Assembly (NCBI GenBank): GCA_017442445.1
Contig: JAFRZS010000162.1
Coordinates: forward strand, 1 to 6,363
Length of the DNA stretch: 6,363 bases
Source: Clostridia bacterium
GTDB lineage: Bacteria > Bacillota > Clostridia > Oscillospirales > Acutalibacteraceae
Direction: 5' to 3'
The translations under genes were made by a program, and so were the position numbers. The notes under the pieces were generated by a model that made no database searches, was not told the origin of the DNA, and saw nothing but the letters and a program-made list of their open reading frames with translations. Shown piece after piece: positions 1-5,198 of this stretch (its first letter is position 1; each line of letters begins with the position of its first letter).

Positions 1-1118
1 CCGCGGAAGCTGTTCTCCTCACCCATTGCGCCGATGGGTGTCCAGGGTCTGTTTTCCAGATCGATATTCGCCCTGAGAGTGCCCTTGATCTCTTTGTTGC
101 CTTCTTCATTGACCTGCTGTGCAAACCAGAAGAGCTGACCTCCGTTGTAGATTTCATAAACGCCGTCGGCGTTGTAATCGGTGGCAGGCTCGTAGGCACC
201 ACAATCAGAGCAGAAGCCGTTGTCATAGACATGAAGCCCTGCTACACCGCAGTCATCACAGATTGTGTCAGTTATATTTTCATGTTGACATTCTGCACCG
301 CAAATGTCACAGATGCCGTCTTTGTTTGACCAATCGTGTTCGCAATTTGTATAAACGACCTGACCGTCAACAAGCTCATCGCCGTTCATTGTCTCAAAAA
401 CAGATTCGCCGTTCACTGTAACAGTAAAGCTACACTCCGCGGGATATTCGCCTCTAACCCACCTGAGAGCATAAACACCATCTTCGGGGAGAATTGCTGT
501 GAAAGTTCCGTTGTTGCCATTTTCAATAGTTGCTGTTGAAACTTCTGTGTATGTTCCGTCGATAAGCTTTTCAATTACAATAGCATTACCGTTCCAGCCG
601 TCACCATAGCTGTCGGTCATTGTAATGGTAATAAATCTTCCTTCTGCACCGCAGTCATCACAGATTCCGTCAGTTATATTTTTATGACGACATTCTGCAC
701 CACAAGCATCACACTTTCCGTCGGTGTAGCTTTCATGAGAACAGTCAGAATATATTTCCCATGTACCCACTCCGTCACCGGTGGGAATATACAGATTGTT
801 TCCTGTCCAATCAATAACAAAATTCCATTCTACCCGTGTTCCATCAGTAAATGGTACACCAACGGCAGCTATGTAAGTGTTTGATGGTATTTCATAAGAA
901 TAAATGTTTTCTGACACATGAGTCATTTCTTCACTGTTAACAATAGAATCATTTTCTCTACTAAACGCATAAAGCCATACTCCTTCCGCTGACTTATCGG
1001 TGCCAAGAGCATTGGTAATGTCAACATAAAGCAACATACCGTCATCTGCCGCAAAGGCAAACGGGATTGTTGTTGCAATCATAATGACTGCAAGGACGAT
1101 TGATAATAATTTTTTCAT
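1..1118 (-). CDS. Secreted modular protein with CxxC repeats and GLUG-type start, partial (C-terminus beyond left edge)
   Basis: The reading frame is open from an ATG at 1118 to the window edge, giving 372 codons without a stop. The start has an AGGAAG-type ribosome site about 8 nt upstream. Residues 1-23 are a signal peptide (KK, hydrophobic core, AFA cleavage site), so the product should be exported. Residues 25-123 look like a beta-sandwich module with a 'YSYEIPS' stretch, faintly like starch-binding CBM25/26 modules (weak). Five CxxC motifs follow at C136/C139, C153/C156, C270/C273, C287/C290 and C303/C306. Each is preceded by a His (128, 145, 261, 279, 296), and the first four of these sit in Cys-x-His, which suggests small metal-binding or disulfide knots. 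Between repeats 2 and 3, residues 161-245 carry the DSYGDGWNG motif (169-177) of an extracellular beta domain. Residues 321-363 (YEIYNGGQLFWFAQQVNEEG, then IDL and WTPIG) match the usual lead-in to GLUG repeats. Function is unknown; a cell-surface or adhesion role is inferred. Confidence 0.85.
   Translation of the reverse strand, partial: MKKLLSIVLAVIMIATTIPFAFAADDGMLLYVDITNALGTDKSAEGVWLYAFSRENDSIVNSEEMTHVSENIYSYEIPSNTYIAAVGVPFTDGTRVEWNFVIDWTGNNLYIPTGDGVGTWEIYSDCSHESYTDGKCDACGAECRHKNITDGICDDCGAEGRFITITMTDSYGDGWNGNAIVIEKLIDGTYTEVSTATIENGNNGTFTAILPEDGVYALRWVRGEYPAECSFTVTVNGESVFETMNGDELVDGQVVYTNCEHDWSNKDGICDICGAECQHENITDTICDDCGVAGLHVYDNGFCSDCGAYEPATDYNADGVYEIYNGGQLFWFAQQVNEEGNKEIKGTLRANIDLENRPWTPIGAMGEENSFR
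246..320 (-). repeat. Internal in-frame duplication, copy A (two CxxC modules)
   Basis: This stretch is strongly similar at DNA level to 648-722. The offset is 402 bp, exactly 134 codons, so both copies are read in the same frame. It encodes the end of one CxxC module and the start of the next (around residues 268-293 of the secreted protein). The conservation at nucleotide level points to a fairly recent duplication or to gene conversion within the gene. Confidence 0.75.
648..722 (-). repeat. Internal in-frame duplication, copy B (two CxxC modules)
   Basis: This is the partner of 246-320. The protein segments compared are ECRHKNITDGICDDCGAE (residues 142-159) and ECQHENITDTICDDCGVA (276-293). 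The intervening 134-codon period contains the DSYGDGWNG domain, which is present only once in the visible part. Confidence 0.75.
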
Positions 1119-1140
1119 AATTTTCTTCCTTTCTTTATTT

Positions 1141-1249
1141 AAACGCAAAGTGATGAACGATGAACGCAGAACGGCGGGTGGACTCCGTCCACACCTATTC
1201 TAATTGTGTTGCAGACTATTAGTTCTGCGTTCCTCGTTCTGCGTTTATT
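1141..1249 (-). repeat. Composite intergenic repeat: palindromic core flanked by inverted 7-bp repeats (copy 1)
   Basis: On the plus strand the left arm reads in 7-bp steps (AAACGCA, AAGTGAT, GAACGAT, GAACGCA from 1141). The right arm reads GTTCTGC, GTTCCTC, GTTCTGC from 1222. The arms are inverted relative to each other: 1162-1172 is the perfect reverse complement of 1222-1232. Between them, 1175-1199 holds a core whose minus strand reads AATAGGTGTGGAC, GG, AGT, C, CACCCG and can fold as GTGGAC/GTCCAC around 3 nt. A 22/25 match to the core lies at 2088-2112. TTTATTT occurs on both sides (1134-1140 and 1244-1250), which could be a target-site duplication. No coding capacity. It resembles a MITE or REP-like element; the class is inferred. 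Confidence 0.6.
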
Positions 1250-1943
1250 TGAGTATTTCTTCAAATGCTTGTTCATTTTCTTCTTCAATGTAGCTTTTAA
1301 AGTATTGGAAAACTTTTGAACCCATTGATGTATAGTCCCTTGAAAGAACTTTTTCAATATTCTCTTTACGAATATCTTCAGGTACATTGTATATCTTCAT
1401 CAACATATCAAGTGCACCCGAAATCCGTTTTTCAAGCGGTGCTGAGGATTCGGTTTTCATAAGAGTTGCAAACTCTATACCCGATACAAGACCTTCCGCC
1501 TCTTTAAAATCATCATCTGTCCAGTCGGGACAAAATTCTGAAAAAACCTGTTTTGCTCTGATATAATCATTCTTTCTGATTATCTCAAGTGTCAAGGGCG
1601 ATGTATATGCCGACACAAAGAAATCTCTCGCTATTTCATCAGTTTCCGCCGCAGATGCCATGGTCATAAGCTCAAGGCATATTGCGAGTAACGGATCTAC
1701 TCCGTCTTTTCCCTCTTCGGATATCAACTTCCATTGAAAGTTGCAAAGTATGTCAACCAACATTGACAATAAATGCTCCTTCGATGAAAAATAGAACATC
1801 AAATGCCCCGGACTTATATCCATTTCTTTACTGATAGCTCTCAGGGACGTATTAGAATATCCGTTTTCAATGAACATCTTTGATGCTGTTTGTATGATCT
1901 CAAGCTTTGTTGTATTCTGCTTTCTTATGTGTGCTATTTTCAT
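1245..1943 (-). CDS. TetR/AcrR-family transcriptional regulator
   Basis: 232 residues, the usual size for the family. The N-terminus is a TetR DNA-binding domain: helix 1 at about 12-28 (KLEIIQTASKMFIENGYSNT), helix-turn-helix at 32-51 (SLRAISKEMDIS then PGHLMFYF), and the typical SKEHLL after it. Residues about 60-232 form the variable helical ligand-binding/dimerisation domain, so the inducer cannot be read from sequence. A GTG at 1946 lies just before the chosen ATG. The ribosome site AGAGG (1946-1950) overlaps the GTG and leaves only 2 nt before the ATG at 1943, so spacing is unusually tight for either start. A palindromic operator lies on its own promoter, so autoregulation is likely. 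The neighbouring fhs is divergent and the secreted-protein gene is downstream on the same strand; either could be a target, neither is proven. The stop codon falls inside the possible TTTATTT duplication bordering the repeat element. Confidence 0.93.
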   Translation of the reverse strand: MKIAHIRKQNTTKLEIIQTASKMFIENGYSNTSLRAISKEMDISPGHLMFYFSSKEHLLSMLVDILCNFQWKLISEEGKDGVDPLLAICLELMTMASAAETDEIARDFFVSAYTSPLTLEIIRKNDYIRAKQVFSEFCPDWTDDDFKEAEGLVSGIEFATLMKTESSAPLEKRISGALDMLMKIYNVPEDIRKENIEKVLSRDYTSMGSKVFQYFKSYIEEENEQAFEEILK

Positions 1944-1960
1944 CACCTCTTTTCGATATT

Positions 1961-2004
1961 GTACGCTTTCTATTTTAGTACGCGTTCTATTTTAAAACGC
2001 GTAC
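1961..2004. promoter_or_regulatory. Probable TetR operator: palindrome plus an extra direct half-site
   Basis: GTACGCGTT (1978-1986) and AACGCGTAC (1996-2004) are perfect inverted arms separated by 9 bp. In addition, GTACGCTTTCTATTTTA (1961-1977) is a head-to-tail direct repeat of 1978-1994 with one mismatch, adding a third half-site. The palindrome covers the -10 box and part of the spacer of the tetR promoter, where a bound repressor would block RNA polymerase. That the adjacent TetR protein binds here is inferred from position and symmetry. Confidence 0.75.
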
Positions 2005-2017
2005 CATTGTTTGTCAA
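1989..2017 (-). promoter_or_regulatory. Sigma-A promoter of the tetR gene
   Basis: On the minus strand a perfect TTGACA (-35, 2017-2012) is followed after exactly 17 bp by TAAAAT (-10, 1994-1989). Transcription would start near 1982, giving a leader of roughly 40 nt before the TetR start. The palindromic operator overlaps it. A second TAAAAT (1977-1972) comes from the 17-bp direct repeat and has no good -35 at the right distance. Confidence 0.8.
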
Positions 2018-2063
2018 TACCTTTTTGAAATTTTTTCAGATTTTTTATTTTGACATCAAAAGT

Positions 2064-2090
2064 TTGAAATACACGACGGTGCATTATAAT
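2064..2090 (+). promoter_or_regulatory. Candidate upstream promoter for fhs, at the repeat core
   Basis: A perfect TATAAT (2085-2090) is preceded by TTGAAA (2064-2069) with a short 15-bp spacer. The -10 box runs into the repeat core that starts at 2088, so the transcript would begin within the GGTGT/ACACC inverted repeat. The spacing is suboptimal, so activity is uncertain. Confidence 0.4.
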
Positions 2091-2135
2091 AGGTGTGGAC
2101 AAAGTACACCCGACATTTTGCACTTTGCATTCAGA
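2088..2135 (+). repeat. Composite intergenic repeat, decayed copy 2
   Basis: 2088-2112 matches the minus-strand core of the 1141-1249 element at 22 of 25 positions, including AATAGGTGTGGAC without a mismatch. The core is followed, after the same 2-nt gap, by 7-bp steps ATTTTGC, ACTTTGC and ATTCAGA; ACTTTGC is also a step in copy 1. The symmetric upstream heptad arm is not recognisable, so this copy is either truncated or diverged. It points towards fhs. Confidence 0.5.
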
Positions 2136-2142
2136 AAGTTGC

Positions 2143-2171
2143 TTGATTATATAATTCTTTTGTGTTATACT
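2143..2171 (+). promoter_or_regulatory. Candidate proximal promoter for fhs
   Basis: TTGATT (2143-2148) and TATACT (2166-2171) are separated by exactly 17 bp. The expected start near 2178 leaves a short leader of about 23 nt containing the AAAGGAG ribosome site. No riboswitch-sized leader would remain if this promoter is the one used. Confidence 0.5.
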
Positions 2172-2200
2172 TAGAAAAAAGCTTTAAAGGAGTTAAAGTT

Positions 2201-3868
2201 ATGAAGACAGATATTGAAATAGCTCAGGAAGCGAAGATAAAACCTATTACGGAAATAGCTGATAAGCTTGGTATTAAAGCTGACGAATTAGAACCCTACG
2301 GAAGATATAAAGCAAAAATTTCTCAGGAAGCTATCAATAAATTGCAGGAAAATAAGGACGGCAAGTTAGTTCTTGTTACCGCAATCAACCCCACCCCTGC
2401 AGGTGAAGGTAAAACTACAACAACTGTCGGTCTCGGACAGGCTATGGGCATTCTCGGAAAAAAATCAATTATTGCTTTGAGAGAACCTTCTTTAGGTCCC
2501 GTTTTCGGAATCAAGGGCGGTGCTGCAGGCGGCGGATATGCTCAGGTTGTTCCCATGGAAGATATCAATCTTCATTTTACAGGCGATATTCACGCTATCA
2601 CAACTGCAAACAACTTACTCTGCGCTGTTATCGACAACCACTTACAGCAGGGCAACGAATTAAATATCGACCCCAGACAGATTCTTTTCAAGCGCTGTAT
2701 GGATATGAATGACAGAGCTTTGAGATTTATCAATGTCGGTCTCGGCGGACCTGTTAACGGCGTTCCGAGAGAAGACCACTTTATGATTTCTGTTGCAAGT
2801 GAAATTATGGCTATCCTCTGTCTTTCAAAAGACATCAACGATTTAAAAGAACGCCTTTCAAAAATCCTTGTAGCTTACACTTATGACGGAAAGCCTGTAT
2901 TTGCAGGTGACCTCAATGTTATCGGCTCAATGGCAGTTTTACTGAAAGATGCTATTAAACCCAACCTCGTTCAGACTCTTGAAAACACTCCTGCACTCAT
3001 GCACGGCGGTCCGTTTGCAAATATTGCTCACGGTTGTAACTCAATCGTTGCTACAATGCTCGGTCTTAAACTTGCTGATTACTGCATCACAGAAGCAGGT
3101 TTCGGTTCCGACCTCGGCGCTGAAAAATTCTTTGATATCAAGTGCCGTGCAGGCGATCTTAAACCCTCTGCAGTAGTTCTTGTTGCTACACTCAGAGCTT
3201 TGAAATACAATGGCGGTGTTTCCAAAGAAAATGTAAAAGACGAAAATGTTGAAGCACTCAAGAAAGGTATCGTAAACCTCGGCGCTCATATTGACAGCCT
3301 CAAGCAGTTCGGTATTCCGATTCTTGTTGCTGTTAACCGCTTCCATACTGACACAGATGCAGAAATCAAGGTTCTTTCCGATTACTGCGAAAACTACGGT
3401 GTTGACTATGCACTCAGTGAAGTATTCGCAAAGGGCGGTGAAGGCGGAATTGAATTAGCTAAAAAGCTCATTGAAGCTTGTGAAGGCGAAAGTAATTTCA
3501 AATGCCTCTATGACACAGACAAGACTATTGAAGAAAAAATCACAACTGTTGCTCAGAAGGTTTACGGCGCAAAAGGTATTGAATTATCCCTCAAGGCACA
3601 AAAATCAATCAAGAGAATTGAAGACCTCGGACTTGACAAACAGCCGGTATGTATCGTTAAAACTCAGTATTCCCTCTCAGATGATCCGACTTTGCTTGGC
3701 AGACCTGAAGGCTTCAACATTCATGTTTCAGATGTCAGTGTTTCTGCAGGTGCAGGTTTCATAGTTGTTTATACAGGCAGTATCATGACAATGCCCGGAC
3801 TTCCGAAAAAACCCGCCGCTTACACAATTGACATTGATAATGACGGCAACATCACAGGACTTTCATAA
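2201..3868 (+). CDS. fhs: Formate-tetrahydrofolate ligase (10-formyl-THF synthetase)
   Basis: Cytosolic enzyme that makes 10-formyl-THF from formate, THF and ATP, feeding purine and formyl-Met synthesis and, in acetogens, the methyl branch of the Wood-Ljungdahl pathway. The product is 555 residues, the usual length for bacterial FTHFS. Family signatures are intact: nucleotide-binding TPAGEGKTT at 65-73, GIKGGAAGGGY at 103-113 (first family signature), and VATLRALKYNGG at 328-339 (second family signature). The ATG at 2201 is chosen because AAAGGAG (2186-2192) lies 8 nt upstream and the following MKTDIEIAQEAKIKPI is the typical N-terminus; an in-frame GTG at 2162 would add 13 uncharacteristic residues. 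It is monocistronic here: divergent from tetR, followed by two terminators, with no other folate or Wood-Ljungdahl genes adjacent. No damage is seen. Confidence 0.98.
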   Translation: MKTDIEIAQEAKIKPITEIADKLGIKADELEPYGRYKAKISQEAINKLQENKDGKLVLVTAINPTPAGEGKTTTTVGLGQAMGILGKKSIIALREPSLGPVFGIKGGAAGGGYAQVVPMEDINLHFTGDIHAITTANNLLCAVIDNHLQQGNELNIDPRQILFKRCMDMNDRALRFINVGLGGPVNGVPREDHFMISVASEIMAILCLSKDINDLKERLSKILVAYTYDGKPVFAGDLNVIGSMAVLLKDAIKPNLVQTLENTPALMHGGPFANIAHGCNSIVATMLGLKLADYCITEAGFGSDLGAEKFFDIKCRAGDLKPSAVVLVATLRALKYNGGVSKENVKDENVEALKKGIVNLGAHIDSLKQFGIPILVAVNRFHTDTDAEIKVLSDYCENYGVDYALSEVFAKGGEGGIELAKKLIEACEGESNFKCLYDTDKTIEEKITTVAQKVYGAKGIELSLKAQKSIKRIEDLGLDKQPVCIVKTQYSLSDDPTLLGRPEGFNIHVSDVSVSAGAGFIVVYTGSIMTMPGLPKKPAAYTIDIDNDGNITGLS

Positions 3869-3869
3869 G

Positions 3870-3897
3870 AAAAAGCGACCTTTCGGTCGCTTTTTTT
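3870..3897 (+). terminator. Rho-independent terminator after fhs, likely bidirectional
   Basis: The stem AGCGACC (3874-3880) / GGTCGCT (3885-3891) closes a TTTC loop and is followed by a run of seven T. It starts right after the fhs stop. On the opposite strand the A-run before the stem becomes a T-run after it, so it can also end the convergent spoVAD/mini-gene transcript. Confidence 0.92.
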
Positions 3898-3907
3898 GAT
3901 ATTCTGT

Positions 3908-3934
3908 AACGATGAGGAATTCTCATCGTTTTTT
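3908..3934 (+). terminator. Second tandem terminator after fhs
   Basis: Perfect 9-bp arms AACGATGAG (3908-3916) and CTCATCGTT (3922-3930) surround GAATT, and six T residues follow (3929-3934). The T-run touches the stop codon of the convergent 42-residue gene. On the minus strand there is no T-run, so this one works mainly for fhs read-through. Confidence 0.8.
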
Positions 3935-4061
3935 AGTGTCTTAATAAGTTTATGAACTCAGACAAAGTAAGTGTAAAAGCAATTATGAGGATTATTTTTG
4001 TCACTGCTTCCATTATTTTTGCAGTTTTGACTGCAAAATTTAACAGCTTATAACTCTTCAT
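3933..4061 (-). CDS. Small hydrophobic protein (42 aa) downstream of spoVAD
   Basis: The frame starts with ATG at 4061, only 4 nt after the spoVAD stop, and encodes MKSYKLLNFAVKTAKIMEAV followed by 22 further residues. A perfect GGAGG (minus strand, 4075-4071), located inside the last codons of spoVAD, lies 9 nt upstream, so the gene is probably translated and coupled to spoVAD. Residues 23-33 (KIILIIAFTLTL region) are strongly hydrophobic and preceded by a lysine-rich amphipathic stretch, suggesting a single membrane-associated helix. It does not resemble SpoVAE or SpoVAC, the usual spoVAD partners, and I do not recognise a family. A role in the forespore membrane is an inference from position only. 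It could also be a non-conserved chance frame. Confidence 0.55.
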   Translation of the reverse strand: MKSYKLLNFAVKTAKIMEAVTKIILIIAFTLTLSEFINLLRH

Positions 4062-4065
4062 TATC

Positions 4066-5067
4066 TTAAGCCTCCAGACATACAAGATGTGCTATTCCGG
4101 GAACAGGTTCGCTTTGTAACGGAGAAACAGCAGACAAAAGAGCTCCTGTTCCGATAAAGAGGATTTTTTTAAGCTCCCCTTCTTCCATTCGTCTTAAAAT
4201 ATTTGAGCACACAACCGCACCGCTGCAACCACAACCTGAACCACCTGAATTGACGTCCTGTTCGTTGAGGTCATAAATCATCAATCCACAATCATTATGC
4301 ACTCCTGAAATATCAATGCTTTCTTGTTTTTCAAGTAATTCAAGTAAAAGCTCAGTTCCTACTACACCAAGATCGCCCGTCAGTATCATATCATAATCTG
4401 AAGGTTTTGTTTTTGTACCCTTAAGATACTTTGAGATAGTATCGCACGCGGCAGGTGCCATAGCTGCACCCATATTGTTGGCATCAGTTATACCCATATC
4501 CTGAATTGTGCCGATAAGTCCCGATGTTATCTTAACACCTTTTCCTTTGTCAGACACTACAACCGCACCCGATGCTGTGGCTGTCCATTGTGCTGTCGGC
4601 GGTCTTTGTCCTCCGTATTCCAAAGGCATACGGAATTGTTTTTCTGCCGAGCAGAAGTGCGATGATGTTGCCGCAACCGTATTCGTACAAAGCTTTGCTT
4701 CTGTCATTGTTGCAGCCACAAGCATAGAAAGTGCCATTGTTGAACATGCACCGTACACCCCCGTGAACGGAATACCCAAATCTTTTATGCTGAACGCAGT
4801 ACCTGTGCATTGGTCAAGCAAATCACCTGATATTATCATATCAATATCTTCGTTTTTATATCCTGATTTTTTTATAGCTCTTGTTACCGCTTCTCTGTGT
4901 ATTCTGCTTTCTGATTGCTCCCAGCTATCCTGTCCCGCTTTAGAGTCCTCAAAAATATAATCAAATTCTTTTCCCATCGGGCCCTCTCCCTCTTTTTTCC
5001 CGACAACAGCGGCATGGGATATTATCGTCGGTTTTGTTTTGAAAACAAAAATTCTTTCTTTTTTCAT
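4066..5067 (-). CDS. spoVAD: Stage V sporulation protein AD
   Basis: SpoVAD is part of the SpoVA machinery that moves dipicolinic acid into the forespore and out at germination; it binds DPA and sits at the spore inner membrane. The 333 residues match the family's usual length of about 338. Hallmarks visible: GPMGKEFD near 29-36, DDIDM-like KNEDIDMIISGDLLDQ at 71-86, the thiolase-like YGACST with C108, AATSSH with H137, RMPLEYGGQRPPTAQ at 146-160, DMGITD at 190-195, MAPAA at 203-207, TGDLGVVG at 230-237, HNDCGLMIYD at 257-266 and GGSGCGCS at 275-282. The ribosome site GGAGG (5077-5073) lies 5 nt before the ATG. It is an orphan: neither spoVAC nor spoVAE flanks it, though they may lie elsewhere. 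It forms a two-gene unit with the downstream mini-gene. Expression by sigma-G is expected from the family. Confidence 0.97.
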   Translation of the reverse strand: MKKERIFVFKTKPTIISHAAVVGKKEGEGPMGKEFDYIFEDSKAGQDSWEQSESRIHREAVTRAIKKSGYKNEDIDMIISGDLLDQCTGTAFSIKDLGIPFTGVYGACSTMALSMLVAATMTEAKLCTNTVAATSSHFCSAEKQFRMPLEYGGQRPPTAQWTATASGAVVVSDKGKGVKITSGLIGTIQDMGITDANNMGAAMAPAACDTISKYLKGTKTKPSDYDMILTGDLGVVGTELLLELLEKQESIDISGVHNDCGLMIYDLNEQDVNSGGSGCGCSGAVVCSNILRRMEEGELKKILFIGTGALLSAVSPLQSEPVPGIAHLVCLEA

Positions 5068-5092
5068 TTTTTCCTCCGCGAATTTTTGTTTT

Positions 5093-5122
5093 TATTATTT
5101 GCAGTAAATTTCACAAAATACA
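5093..5122 (-). promoter_or_regulatory. Weak candidate sigma-G-type promoter for spoVAD
   Basis: On the minus strand TGTATT (5122-5117) and AATAATA (5099-5093) are 17 bp apart, compared with the sigma-G pattern TGAATA and CATACTA. The -10 matches 6 of 7, the -35 only 4 of 6. The start would lie about 20 nt before the ATG, with the GGAGG site between. Position supports it more than the sequence does. Confidence 0.3.
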
Positions 5123-5153
5123 AAAACCAACCGGAGAATCACTCTCAGATTGG
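5122..5153 (-). terminator. Rho-independent terminator after the mrr-type gene
   Basis: On the minus strand CCAATCTGAGA pairs with TCTCCGGTTGG (one mismatch, one G-T pair) around a GTGAT loop, followed by five T residues and a further T-rich stretch. It lies about 45 nt past the stop of the restriction gene and before the spoVAD start, so it insulates the two. Confidence 0.75.
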
Positions 5154-5198
5154 CTTTGTAGTACATTGATATTTCAACAAACTAACGCGCACTCAATT

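Noticed and set aside
119..421. Plus-strand frames opposite the secreted protein, rich in Arg, His and Cys
   Set aside because: Their composition is the shadow of the CxxC repeats on the opposite strand.
1141..1249. CRISPR array or ordinary intrinsic terminator for tetR
   Set aside because: The repeats are contiguous 7-mers without spacers, and the hairpin core has no T-run after it on either strand.
1139..1387. 82-codon minus-strand frame running through the repeat element
   Set aside because: It overlaps the 3' end of tetR in another frame and then reads repeat DNA; the product has no protein-like pattern.
1947..2200. A tetrahydrofolate riboswitch or other folate-sensing leader before fhs
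   Set aside because: No recognisable THF-riboswitch structure was seen. The only folds are the repeat core and the TetR operator, and the proximal promoter leaves about 23 nt of leader.
2162..2200. Upstream GTG start for fhs
   Set aside because: It would start before the proximal -10 box and add 13 residues absent from the family; the ATG at 2201 has a well-spaced AAAGGAG.
4508..4960. 150-codon plus-strand open frame
   Set aside because: It lies fully antisense within the well-matched spoVAD gene and shows no family features.
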